NCBI GenBank assembly: GCA_964251965.1
Contig: CAXULQ010000001.1
Location: forward strand, 868,001 to 932,000
Reading direction: 5' to 3'
Length of the DNA: 64,000 bases
From: Mucilaginibacter_A sp964251965
GTDB lineage: Bacteria > Bacteroidota > Bacteroidia > Sphingobacteriales > Sphingobacteriaceae
This document shows, piece after piece, positions 33,658 to 41,762 of this stretch (positions are counted from its first letter, which is position 1; every line of letters starts with the position of its first letter). Below the pieces are notes generated by a model. The model did not search any database, had not been told where the DNA came from, and saw only the letters and a program-made list of their open reading frames with translations. The position numbers and the translations under genes are program-made.

Positions 33658-34287
33658 TTAGTTCTGATTGTATAATGGAAACCGCTTCATAATCATAAAA
33701 TCTTTTAGGTTCAAGTCCAAAGCTTTTATATCTGATTTAGGTAGCCAAAGTTTTCTTTCTGCATAAAGAAAATAATCCCCTAACCTTATAACATCTTGAA
33801 AAGGCATTTGCCCAATTACTTCTTCAGTATATTCGTCTGCTTTCTGTGTACCAAATTTTCTTTTAGAAACCATCGTGTACGAATAATAACCCACAAGTTT
33901 TTTATACTTGATATAACAGTTAAACGGTTCGTTACCCATTGATTTTATTAAACTTAATAATACTATTTTTTCGCGGATAGTCCGTTTAACTGAATCCATG
34001 TGAAGATTTATCTCGGTGGCCATTATCACCAATTTATTTCCCTCTTGTTGTTGCGAGAGGTGTTTAAGGAACTCTTGAATTTCTAAAGTCAATCCATCTA
34101 AAAGCCCTATAAAAGAAGTCATGTATTGTTGTGGATTTTTGGTTTGTTTAATTGCATCCAAGTTACCCATCAACAGTTGGAGTTTTTCAAGATCAGTTTT
34201 ATACAAGTTTAGCTTAACAAATTGATCTATTGTGATTTCTTCAAGGAAAGGGAATGTAAAGGCTGTGTCTTTAATTTCGTATGGCAT
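33658..34287 (-). CDS. Putative tail-assembly chaperone-like protein
   Basis: 209 aa (MPYEIKDTAFTFPFLEEITIDQFVKLN). Not recognised by sequence; it is directly upstream of the tape-measure gene on the same strand, which is where tail chaperones lie in long-tailed phages. Mostly helical, with no membrane segment. The name is by position only. Confidence 0.45.
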   Translation of the reverse strand: MPYEIKDTAFTFPFLEEITIDQFVKLNLYKTDLEKLQLLMGNLDAIKQTKNPQQYMTSFIGLLDGLTLEIQEFLKHLSQQQEGNKLVIMATEINLHMDSVKRTIREKIVLLSLIKSMGNEPFNCYIKYKKLVGYYSYTMVSKRKFGTQKADEYTEEVIGQMPFQDVIRLGDYFLYAERKLWLPKSDIKALDLNLKDFMIMKRFPLYNQN

Positions 34288-34361
34288 TTTCTTTAAATTT
34301 TACTTAAAAATACTTAAAAAATCTCGAATATTTTTCTTTAATTGCTTGGAAAAAAACAGTT

Positions 34362-34646
34362 ATGAAAATAGTTTTATTGGCTGCAGAAAGCGGAGAAAAT
34401 AACTTTCTTTACTTTGTTTTCGGTTTATTAACAGTAATGCTTGTTGTTGCGGTTTATACAAAATATGAGCGAAGGCAAAAAACAAAGAGGCTAAAGGTTG
34501 TGTATGATGACTTGCTAAAAGCAAGCAGTAAAAAAGCGGCTTTGGATGCAGGAAGGTTATATTACGGCTCAATGCGCAAAGGTGGTAAACTGACAATTTA
34601 CGACGAACAAGCTTTGGCTAATGATATTAGTGTAATGCAGGCTTAG
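34362..34646 (+). CDS. Small single-span membrane protein
   Basis: 94 aa: one hydrophobic helix (YFVFGLLTVMLVVAVYTKY, about residues 18-36), then a basic cytoplasmic tail (YERRQKTKRLK) and a helical end. No family recognised. It lies between reverse-strand element genes, 74 bp from the tail-chaperone-like gene, with its own possible promoter there. Confidence 0.55.
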   Translation: MKIVLLAAESGENNFLYFVFGLLTVMLVVAVYTKYERRQKTKRLKVVYDDLLKASSKKAALDAGRLYYGSMRKGGKLTIYDEQALANDISVMQA

Positions 34647-34661
34647 ATATTAGCTTTAATC

Positions 34662-35375
34662 CTAATAATAATCTATATTCTTAATCCACTCGGTATTATT
34701 TCTTTTATAGTATGGCACATTATTTAACATGTCTTTTTCGTCTGCATTGTTGAAGGTGGTTATCTTCGCTTTACAGCCAAATTCCTTGTTGATTAGTTTA
34801 TGTAAAACCTCAGAACTAACAGAATAAAAATAGCCTCGTTTTTTTAACACCTTAATGGACTTATAAAGTATCGTATCGTTTCTACTACTTTTCAACTCTT
34901 CATTAATCAAGTTTTTTTTGCGAAGAATTTTATAAATCATCTCTTGCGCCTGTTCATCTTTGATCAACTCTTTAAAATTATTGTATTCAACTTCAGAAGT
35001 TGTTGTAGTGCCCTTAGTGTCCAATTCCTTTTCCCTTTTTTGCAAAAAGTCAGTCCATATTTCTAACTGCATTACTTCTTCATCAATTATAGGTTTCTCA
35101 CTTCTGCTAATAAAATATAGCTGCTTTTTGATAAAGAATAATTCGTCTATTTTACGTCCTTTCAGTGTGTCGCTTGTTTCAATAATAGGTTGATAATTGT
35201 CATTTAACGACAAAGCTAATTTTAATCGATCTCCGGTTGTTTCTATTCTCACACCATCGATTAAAACAAAGTCTGATTTGTCAAATAAAAACTGTTCGTA
35301 CTGTTCTTGATGAATTTGCGCTACATTATCCTGCCGTATTTGTTTAACTTTTATCTGCAAATGTGTTTTTTTCAT
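34662..35375 (-). CDS. Hypothetical element protein
   Basis: 237 aa, Lys/Glu-rich, with no signal or helix motif I recognise. The C-terminus has KVLKKRGYFYSVSSEVLHKL and ends NNTEWIKNIDYY. It overlaps the integrase stop by 4 bp (35372-35375) and so is probably co-expressed with it. An accessory role in integration or regulation is possible but not shown. Confidence 0.55.
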   Translation of the reverse strand: MKKTHLQIKVKQIRQDNVAQIHQEQYEQFLFDKSDFVLIDGVRIETTGDRLKLALSLNDNYQPIIETSDTLKGRKIDELFFIKKQLYFISRSEKPIIDEEVMQLEIWTDFLQKREKELDTKGTTTTSEVEYNNFKELIKDEQAQEMIYKILRKKNLINEELKSSRNDTILYKSIKVLKKRGYFYSVSSEVLHKLINKEFGCKAKITTFNNADEKDMLNNVPYYKRNNTEWIKNIDYY

Positions 35376-36700
35376 AATCCTTTTTCTATCATAATTGAAG
35401 CAAACATTTTTGCTTTGTCCTGGTTGGTTGCCCTAATGTATTTCAAAAAACTACTTTCGGTAGTGTGGCCAGTTGTGCTCGTTATCAACAAGATTGGCAC
35501 TCCAGCGTTAAACATATTGGTAGAATAACTCCGGCGGCAACAGTGGCTCGAAATGAGTGAGTGTAAAGGAAATTCTTGTATTGTTTCTAAATTTCCCTTT
35601 GTGTTTTTTATTGAGTACAGTTGGGTTAGCCCTGCTTCTTTCGCTATAAGCTTAATGTACTCGTTAAATTTCTGATTTGAGATTGTTGGTAGAGCTACTG
35701 GATATTTTGCTAAAACAGGTCTTAATTTACTCATTACCGGAATTACTACCCTGCCTTCAGTCTTTACTTGCTTTAATTGAATAAAGTTGTTATCAATGGT
35801 TTTTAAGTCAAGCTTGCTAAAATTACCAAACCTTAAACCCGTATAACAACCTATTAAAAACAGGTCTCTTACTTTATCCAAGGTAGGGTAATAAACATTT
35901 TTACCTTTATCACTTACGGCAAACTTAATTTCATCTGAAAAATCAAGAGATGCAATTTGATCAATTTGATCAGAATTTAAGTATATTGTATCTGATTCGT
36001 AAGAGGGTTTTAGAAAAACATCTGGATCGTAAACCGGTGTTTTGCTTGCTTTCATCACCGTTTTAATATCCTTGATGAAATTACCGAAACTTGATAATTC
36101 TTTTTTCTCCACCTCAAAGCAGAAAAATTTAAATTCATCATAAAACTGCTTGTTTATATCTTCGAGCAAAAGATCAGATTTCCCTTTATAAGTTAAAAAC
36201 CTTTTAACAACAGCAAGGGAACTGCTGATGTTCTTTATTGAATTTAATGTATAACGCTTGCCGGCGCGTTTTCCTTTAGCAATTACTGTTTTACCGCTTT
36301 CCCGGTCGATAATTATTTGACTAAAAAATGTTAGAAAAGTAATTTTAGTTGGTGCATCAATTACCTTCACATGTGGCGCAGAAGTGCGTTTAGGCTTATA
36401 CGTTAAATCAAGTTGTTTTCTAACGTACTCAATTGTTAAATCAGCACCTTTTGTATCACTAACGATAGAAACAACCTTTGCGGCCATTCCTTTTAATTTA
36501 GTATTGTAAGCTGCGGAAAAGGGTGCTGTGCTTTTAATTGGGTTGATAGTATCGCTCTTAGTACATTCATTGCGATAATATTTTTTTTCAATCCTTATGC
36601 CAGTATAATATTGTAGTCTTAAACCATTGAATGAATAGAACATATTTATTGCTTGTTCATCCCCTGGACGTGCTTCTAAGTAAAACTTTGGCTTTGCCAT
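35372..36700 (-). CDS. Tyrosine recombinase / integrase
   Basis: 442 aa in Bacteroidota element layout: N-terminal arm-binding region (FYLEARPGDEQAINMFYSF), SAM-like core-binding domain, then the catalytic domain. Catalytic residues: Arg in CYTGLRFGNFSKL, the H-x-x-R in SHCCRRSYSTNM, His in TGHTTESS and Tyr in FLKYIRA. It lies 156 bp from attR with its 5' end toward the attachment site, and should catalyse integration into tRNA-Arg. Confidence 0.92.
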   Translation of the reverse strand: MAKPKFYLEARPGDEQAINMFYSFNGLRLQYYTGIRIEKKYYRNECTKSDTINPIKSTAPFSAAYNTKLKGMAAKVVSIVSDTKGADLTIEYVRKQLDLTYKPKRTSAPHVKVIDAPTKITFLTFFSQIIIDRESGKTVIAKGKRAGKRYTLNSIKNISSSLAVVKRFLTYKGKSDLLLEDINKQFYDEFKFFCFEVEKKELSSFGNFIKDIKTVMKASKTPVYDPDVFLKPSYESDTIYLNSDQIDQIASLDFSDEIKFAVSDKGKNVYYPTLDKVRDLFLIGCYTGLRFGNFSKLDLKTIDNNFIQLKQVKTEGRVVIPVMSKLRPVLAKYPVALPTISNQKFNEYIKLIAKEAGLTQLYSIKNTKGNLETIQEFPLHSLISSHCCRRSYSTNMFNAGVPILLITSTTGHTTESSFLKYIRATNQDKAKMFASIMIEKGL

Positions 36701-36856
36701 GACTGTATGTAAATTCGTAATTTCTATAAATCTACATACAGTTTTTTATTTATCCTAATGGTCTCTAATTTATTTTAAATTATAAAATTGAGAGTTCTAA
36801 CTGTAAGAAGGGCGTTTTTTTATCTAAGCTTTATTAAGCTGAATTTCGTTAATTCT

Positions 36857-36881
36857 TAGGTTCGATTCCTATCGAGTGCAC
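36857..36881 (+). repeat. attR: 25-bp duplicate of the tRNA-Arg 3' end
   Basis: Identical to 22837-22861. The 315-bp gap between integrase and pnp holds this site, a TAAAAACAGCAT word (36940-36951) just outside it, and the pnp terminator; nothing else is evident. Confidence 0.9.
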
Positions 36882-36966
36882 TTTGCTAATTAGCTTTTTT
36901 ATTGTTTTAGCTTTTTGTTATGTAATAAAATAATATGGTTAAAAACAGCATAAACGTTTACCAATA

Positions 36967-36996
36967 AAAAAGCCCTTCGTTTCCGAAGAGCTTTTC
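36967..36996 (-). terminator. Terminator of pnp
   Basis: Hairpin with arms AAAAAGCcCTTCG and CGAAGaGCTTTT around a TTTC loop, 20 bp after the pnp stop on the reverse strand. Confidence 0.8.
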
Positions 36997-37015
36997 ATAT
37001 CTAAATTTAAAAGTT

Positions 37016-39148
37016 TTACTGCGCAGTTTCCGGTCTCGGCGGACGAGGCATTAAAGCTTTCCTTGATAATTTCAGTTTACCTTGTTTATCAACTTCCAGC
37101 AATTTTACTTTTACAATTTCGCCAACTTCAAAAATACCGTCCATCGTTTCGTAGCGTTTCCAGTCGATTTCTGAAATGTGCAGCAAACCATCTTTGCCCG
37201 GCATAATCTCCACGAAAGCACCAAAAGGCATAATCGTTTTTACTTTTCCTTCGTACGTTTCGCCAACTTCTGGTTTGGCTACAATGTTGCGGATACGGGA
37301 AACAGCAGCATCAATGGCCGCTTTATTATCAGCAAAAATTTCGATGATGCCTTTGTTGTCCACTTCTTCAATGGCGATGGTGGCACCGGTTTCGCGTTGC
37401 ATTTCCTGGATGATTTTTCCACCAGGCCCGATAATGGCGCCAATAAACTCTTTGTCGATCGTCATGCTTACAATGCGTGGCGCATGTGGTTTGTAATCTT
37501 CGCGGGGTGCGGCAATCGTTTTCTTCATCTCATTTAAGATGTGCAAACGGCCTTCTTTCGCCTGATCCAATGCTTTAATCAGCACTTCGTTTGATAAACC
37601 GTTGATCTTTAAATCCATCTGGCAAGCTACAATACCTTTTTCGGTACCGGTAACCTTGAAATCCATATCTCCCAAATGATCTTCATCTCCCAAAATATCA
37701 GAAAGGATAGCGTATTTTCCTGTTTTTTCGTCGGTAATCAAACCCATTGCAATCCCGGAAACCGGGGCAGTCAGTTTGATACCGGCATCCATCAAAGCCA
37801 AAGTCCCGGCGCAAACGGTTGCCATGGACGACGAACCGTTGGATTCCAAAATATCAGAAACGATACGGATAGTGTAAGGATTTTGCTCCAAGCCCGGCAG
37901 AACCTTCTTTAAAGAACGCATAGCCAAATGACCATGACCGATTTCCCGGCGGCCTGCACCACGGTTTGGTTTTACTTCTCCGGTAGAAAAACCCGGAAAG
38001 TTGTAATGCAGCAGGAACTTGTTATAACCGTTGATGAACGCGCCGTCAATCATCTGCTCATCGGTTTTAGAACCTAAAGTAACAGAGGTTAAAGATTGCG
38101 TTTCGCCACGGGTAAAAACAGCAGAACCGTGTGCAGCAGGCAAATAACCGACTTCGCTCCAGATCGGGCGGATCTCAGTTGTCTTCCGGCCATCCAAACG
38201 TTTGCCTTCATTTAAAACCAAATTACGGACAGCATCGTACTGTACGTCGTGGAAATATTTTTTAGCGAGATGAACCTGGATCGGATCAGGATTTTCGCCC
38301 AAAGAAGCGATAAACTCATCACGGATCAGTTTAAAGTTTGCACTGCGGTCATCTTTTCCGGAAGCTGCAGCAGCAACGGCATAAGCTTTGTCGTAAGTGG
38401 CTGCAAAAACTACTTCTTTTAGCTCTAAATTACTATGCTCATGGTTGTAAATGCGTTTATCGGTTTTGCCGGCTTCTTCAGCAAGTTCAATTTGTACTGC
38501 AACCTGTATTTTAATGGCTTCGTGTGCAAAAGCAATCGCTTCCACCATTTCGGCTTCGGCAATTTCGTTTGCTTCGCCTTCCACCATCACAATATCCGTA
38601 GCAGAACCGGCAACCATAAATTCTAAAGTTGCTTTTTCCAGTTCGGTACGGTTTGGGTTGATAATTAATTTTCCGTCGATTTTTGCTACGCGGACTTCGG
38701 AAATCGGCCCGTTAAAAGGAATATCCGAAACCGAAATTGCAGCCGAAGCAGCTAATCCGGCCAGACAATCCGGCATGATGTTTTTATCGGCAGAAATTAA
38801 AGAAATCATCACCTGCGTATCGGCATGATAATCTTCGGGGAACAAAGGGCGCAATGCACGGTCAACCAAACGGGAGATCAAAACCTCGTAATCTGACAGG
38901 CGTGCCTCACGGCGTAAAAATCCGCCCGGAATCCGTCCTGCTGCTGCGTATTTCTCCTGATAATCTACGGAAAGTGGCAGGAAATCTACGCCTTCTTTGG
39001 CTTCTTTGGATGATACTACGGTTGCCAGCAACATCGTATCGCCCATTTTTACTACCACCGAACCATCAGCCTGTTTAGCCAATTTGCCGGTTTCGATCTC
39101 TACGATTCGGCCATCGCCCAGATCAATTGTTTTCTTAATTACATTCAT
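37016..39148 (-). CDS. pnp: Polyribonucleotide nucleotidyltransferase (PNPase)
   Basis: 710 aa, normal length and order: two RNase PH domains (about residues 10-140 and 310-520) around a helical linker, then KH (IIGPGGKIIQEMQRETGA, about 575-592) and S1 (GETYEGKVKTIMPFGAFVEI, about 625 on). PNPase degrades RNA 3' to 5' with phosphate. The gene follows rpsO, the classic order, with a hairpin terminator between. Confidence 0.96.
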   Translation of the reverse strand: MNVIKKTIDLGDGRIVEIETGKLAKQADGSVVVKMGDTMLLATVVSSKEAKEGVDFLPLSVDYQEKYAAAGRIPGGFLRREARLSDYEVLISRLVDRALRPLFPEDYHADTQVMISLISADKNIMPDCLAGLAASAAISVSDIPFNGPISEVRVAKIDGKLIINPNRTELEKATLEFMVAGSATDIVMVEGEANEIAEAEMVEAIAFAHEAIKIQVAVQIELAEEAGKTDKRIYNHEHSNLELKEVVFAATYDKAYAVAAAASGKDDRSANFKLIRDEFIASLGENPDPIQVHLAKKYFHDVQYDAVRNLVLNEGKRLDGRKTTEIRPIWSEVGYLPAAHGSAVFTRGETQSLTSVTLGSKTDEQMIDGAFINGYNKFLLHYNFPGFSTGEVKPNRGAGRREIGHGHLAMRSLKKVLPGLEQNPYTIRIVSDILESNGSSSMATVCAGTLALMDAGIKLTAPVSGIAMGLITDEKTGKYAILSDILGDEDHLGDMDFKVTGTEKGIVACQMDLKINGLSNEVLIKALDQAKEGRLHILNEMKKTIAAPREDYKPHAPRIVSMTIDKEFIGAIIGPGGKIIQEMQRETGATIAIEEVDNKGIIEIFADNKAAIDAAVSRIRNIVAKPEVGETYEGKVKTIMPFGAFVEIMPGKDGLLHISEIDWKRYETMDGIFEVGEIVKVKLLEVDKQGKLKLSRKALMPRPPRPETAQ

Positions 39149-39222
39149 TTTGTTGTTGTATCGGCCCGTTTTTCATCTTTAGAACGTACCTGCTTTTATA
39201 TAAATTTTATTTTTTTGGAAGT

Positions 39223-39253
39223 AAAAAAGCCATCCGCAAACGAGATGGCTTTT
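39223..39253 (-). terminator. Terminator or attenuator between rpsO and pnp
   Basis: Arms AAAAAAGCCATC and GATGGCTTTT with a 9-base loop, 20 bp after the rpsO stop. As in other bacteria the rpsO-pnp intergenic hairpin may be a processing point rather than a full stop. Confidence 0.8.
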
Positions 39254-39272
39254 AGCAAGAAATTACCCCAGG

Positions 39273-39551
39273 TTATTTTATAATATCCCTTAGTTCCAAT
39301 GCCTTGATGATGGCACGGTAACGGTTAATATCCTTTTTAAACAAATAGCCTAATAAAGACCGACGTTTACCAACCAGTTTCTGTAGCGACAATTGGGTAG
39401 AAAAATCTTTTTTGTTTTTTTTCAAATGCCCGGTTAAATGGGCAATACGGGTGGTGAACAACGCAACCTGACCTTCGGCAGAACCGGTATTGGTTGCACT
39501 TTGTCCGTGTTTTGCAAAAATCTCTGCTTTTGCTTCTTTACTTAAATACAT
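39273..39551 (-). CDS. rpsO: 30S ribosomal protein S15
   Basis: 92 aa from ATG 39551 (MYLSKEAKAEIFAKHG); the open frame continues 20 codons upstream but S15 begins at this methionine. GSAEGQVALFTTRIAHLTGHL and the SLLGYLFKKDINRYRAII end are S15 signatures. It binds 16S rRNA in the platform. Expressed with pnp. Confidence 0.95.
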   Translation of the reverse strand: MYLSKEAKAEIFAKHGQSATNTGSAEGQVALFTTRIAHLTGHLKKNKKDFSTQLSLQKLVGKRRSLLGYLFKKDINRYRAIIKALELRDIIK

Positions 39552-39597
39552 TACCTGAATAATATTAAAGCGTAAATAATTTGTGTGAATTGTGGCG

Positions 39598-39605
39598 CGA
39601 AGATA
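39598..39605 (-). promoter_or_regulatory. -7 box-like element (TATCTTCG) for rpsO
   Basis: Reverse-strand TATCTTCG, one base from TAnnTTTG, 46 bp before the rpsO ATG. Confidence 0.4.
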
Positions 39606-39639
39606 AAGCAAAAACTATTAGCAAACAAGTGAGATGGCA

Positions 39640-39651
39640 ATGCTTCTTTTA
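39640..39651 (-). repeat. 12-bp word in the rpsO/ldh divergent gap
   Basis: Exact ATGCTTCTTTTA followed by GCA, in the divergent promoter region. Confidence 0.85.
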
Positions 39652-39708
39652 GCAGGTAAAAAACTTCTTTTTAGAAGGCTGGTTAAATCAATCAAAGAAG
39701 ATTCCTCC

Positions 39709-39716
39709 TATCTTCG
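39709..39716 (+). promoter_or_regulatory. -7 box-like element (TATCTTCG) for the malate/lactate dehydrogenase gene
   Basis: Same near-consensus box as for rpsO, 33 bp before the ATG at 39750. Confidence 0.4.
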
Positions 39717-39749
39717 AAATGAACAAAAATACAGTACAACCAAAATTAC

Positions 39750-40832
39750 ATGATCATATCCAAAGACAATCTCAGAATTTTCACCCAAAATATATTTGTA
39801 AAAATTGGCTGTAGTTCAGCACACGCAGAATTAGCTGCTGATGTTTTACTAAAATCAGATTTGCGCGGAATCGATTCGCACGGTGTTGCCCGTTTAAGTG
39901 GTTACGTGCGTTTGTGGGAGAAGAAACGCATCAATCCAACACCAAATATTCGAATCGTACATGAAACACCAACCACGGCAACCGTTGATGGCGATGCCGG
40001 ATTAGGTTTAGTAGTTGCACCTTTTGCCATGCAAGTTGCGATAGCAAAGGCCGAAAAATATGGTTCTGGCTGGGTTTCGGTGCGTAATTCCAATCATTTT
40101 GGGATTGCCGGTTATCATGCTTTAATGGCCGTTGAAAAAGATATGATCGGTTTTGCCATGACCAATGCAAGTCCGTTAGTTGCGCCAACTTTTTCTAATG
40201 AAAGAATGCTCGGAACAAACCCCATGTGTTATGCTTTCCCGGCGGGAAAATATCCGCCGCTGATTGTAGATATGGCAACTTCGGCTGCAGCAAACGGGAA
40301 ATTGGAAATTGCACAACGTGCAGGAAAACCTGTGCCCGAAGGCTGGATTCAGGATGAAAAAGGTGATTTTACCACTGATCCTCATGCTTTAAAATCCGGC
40401 GGTTCTTTGTTGCCTTTAGGCAGCGACCGCGAGCACGGCAGCCATAAAGGTTTTGGGTTGAGTGCAACGGTTGATATTCTTTCTGCTGTGCTATCCGGCG
40501 CTAATTACGGGCCTTGGGTTCCGCCTTTTGTGGCTTATTTGGATCCGGCACCAAATCCTGTTGGTACGGGAATCGGACATTTTGTTGGGGCGATGCGTGT
40601 AGATGGTTTCCGGCCGGTTGATGAATTTAAACACCATTTGGATAATTGGATTGAGAGATTTAAGTCGGCAAAAACAGTATCACCAGATCAAAAAGTAATT
40701 ATTCCCGGCGAACCGGAATTGGAAGCGGAATTGGACCGTAAAGTAAACGGTATTCCTTTGGTTGATGCGGTTGCTAAAGATTTGAATGAACTGGCGGAGA
40801 AGCTGGGTGTTGAAAAATTGAGTGAAATTTAG
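39750..40832 (+). CDS. Malate/L-lactate/ureidoglycolate dehydrogenase family (Ldh2) oxidoreductase
   Basis: 360 aa, typical length. GIDSHGVARLSGYV, the SVRNSNHFGIAGYHA segment with the catalytic His, NPMCYAFPAG and GSHKGFGLSATVDIL are family marks. These NAD(P)-dependent enzymes, unrelated to Rossmann-fold Ldh, act on 2-hydroxyacids; the substrate is not fixed. Residues about 307-312 (AKTVSP) are encoded by CAAAAACAGTAT, one base from the dispersed word. The 3' end is duplicated in degraded form at 41507-41660, on the far side of a toxin-antitoxin module. Confidence 0.87.
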   Translation: MIISKDNLRIFTQNIFVKIGCSSAHAELAADVLLKSDLRGIDSHGVARLSGYVRLWEKKRINPTPNIRIVHETPTTATVDGDAGLGLVVAPFAMQVAIAKAEKYGSGWVSVRNSNHFGIAGYHALMAVEKDMIGFAMTNASPLVAPTFSNERMLGTNPMCYAFPAGKYPPLIVDMATSAAANGKLEIAQRAGKPVPEGWIQDEKGDFTTDPHALKSGGSLLPLGSDREHGSHKGFGLSATVDILSAVLSGANYGPWVPPFVAYLDPAPNPVGTGIGHFVGAMRVDGFRPVDEFKHHLDNWIERFKSAKTVSPDQKVIIPGEPELEAELDRKVNGIPLVDAVAKDLNELAEKLGVEKLSEI

Positions 40833-40834
40833 AA

Positions 40835-41163
40835 TTAGTTAATAACTCGCGCCAATAATTGCAGTAATTCTTTTTCACCAATGTTGGATTGTTCAGCTTT
40901 ATCGTAAATTGACAAGAGATATACTTCAGTTTCGCTAATTGCCAAATATGTGTAATCCTTGCGCCACCAGATTTACCTTTCCCTTTTGACGCAAGGGCAA
41001 TTCTAATCTTATAACAGTCGTTACCAATAGCAATTCCAGTTTTAGGATTACTTTGTAATTCTGTTACAAGTGCTACAATTTCAGCTTTAAGAGAAGGATA
41101 TTTTTTTACCAGTCTTTTTAACTGCTTGTCAAAAGGCGGAATTGTAAGAACTTTAAAGTTCAT
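40835..41163 (-). pseudogene. RelE/ParE-like toxin gene with a 2-bp frameshift
   Basis: The N-terminal part (MNFKVLTIPPFDKQLKRLVKKYPSLK, then CYKIRIALASKGKGKSGGARIT) matches a RelE/ParE-type family common in Bacteroidota. After GGARIT the frame is lost: the correct continuation YLAISETEVYLLSIYDKAEQ, ending LLARVIN at 40835, lies in another frame. An extra CA in ACACAT near 40945-40950 would explain it; the span of 329 bp is two more than a multiple of three. The toxin is therefore probably inactive, or the read has an indel error. It overlaps the antitoxin by 11 bp. Confidence 0.8.
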
Positions 41164-41368
41164 TTAATAAATCGCCAATTGGACGGCCTTTCAGTTTGCC
41201 AAATTTAATTTTATTAGCATTTTTAAACGCTTTTTTAATTTCTTTTATTTCAGCCAGTAGTTCGGCATCAGGAGAGGAAAGCGGTTCAGCTTTTACATAA
41301 CTGTAGGATTTAAGTAATTCTACAAATGCTGCTGCCTGGTTATCTTGCACATCGATTAAAAGTTTCAT
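41153..41368 (-). CDS. Antitoxin of the RelE-like module
   Basis: 71 aa (MKLLIDVQDNQAAAFVELLKS...), with a short N-terminal beta-helix segment and a basic tail (KIKFGKLKGRPIGDLLNEL) that would wrap the toxin. Such small proteins regularly precede RelE/ParE toxins of this type. It is first in the pair and overlaps the toxin start. With the toxin frameshifted, it may now be an orphan. Confidence 0.75.
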   Translation of the reverse strand: MKLLIDVQDNQAAAFVELLKSYSYVKAEPLSSPDAELLAEIKEIKKAFKNANKIKFGKLKGRPIGDLLNEL

Positions 41369-41506
41369 ACTTTAACTTTATTATAGTTGAACAAATAAAT
41401 ATACCGAAATAATACAAATAAAAAATCGTGGTTTATAATTCGTTTACTCTACTTAATAAGAATTATTTGGGGTAACAGTTAATATTGTTATAATTAGGTT
41501 AAACGT

Positions 41507-41660
41507 TTTAAGTCGGTAAAAACAGTATCACCAGATCAAAAAGTAATTATTCCCGGCGAACCGGAACGGGATTGTTAAAGTAAATAGTATTTACTTAGCG
41601 AATGCGGTTGTGAAGATTTGAATGAATAGGCGGAGAAGTTGGGTGTGAGGAATCTGAACT
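41507..41660 (+). pseudogene. Degraded copy of the 3' end of the Ldh2 gene
   Basis: From TTTTAAGTCGG at about 41507 to CCGGAA at 41565 it is nearly identical to 40659-40720 of the intact gene; further on, patches (GATGCGGTTG-like, GATTTGAATGAA, GGCGGAGAAG, GGGTGT) still align to the end of the gene, with deletions. It carries TAAAAACAGTAT at 41517-41528. The rest of the 394-bp gap 41369-41762 holds no gene; 41400-41500 is AT-rich with nothing recognised. Confidence 0.85.
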
Positions 41661-41762
41661 GGTTTTAAAATATAATAGGTATTATTGAATTAGAAATCCG
41701 CAGTTCAAAGGATTAGTAGTACTGAAAACGAAAAAACAACTTTTATTTATAACTATACCTGT

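Larger units (their letters stand above)
22837..36881. mobile_element. 14-kb tRNA-Arg-integrated phage-like or satellite-like element
   Basis: Bounded by identical 25-bp copies of the tRNA 3' end (22837-22861 and 36857-36881). Contents in order: GRPKG protein, hypothetical, iteron region, primase-helicase, HTH protein, palindrome, S24-like repressor, a small divergent gene, antirepressor remnant, HipA-like kinase and DUF3037 pair, tape-measure protein, putative tail chaperone, two hypotheticals, tyrosine integrase. No large terminase, portal, capsid or lysis gene is recognisable. No exact copy of the dispersed 12-bp word occurs inside, unlike the flanks. Either a satellite that uses another phage's particles or a deleted prophage. 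Confidence 0.88.

Noticed and set aside
40774..40834. Extended C-terminus of the RelE-like frame
   Set aside because: This part is read in the wrong frame after the CA insertion and overlaps the end of the Ldh2 gene.
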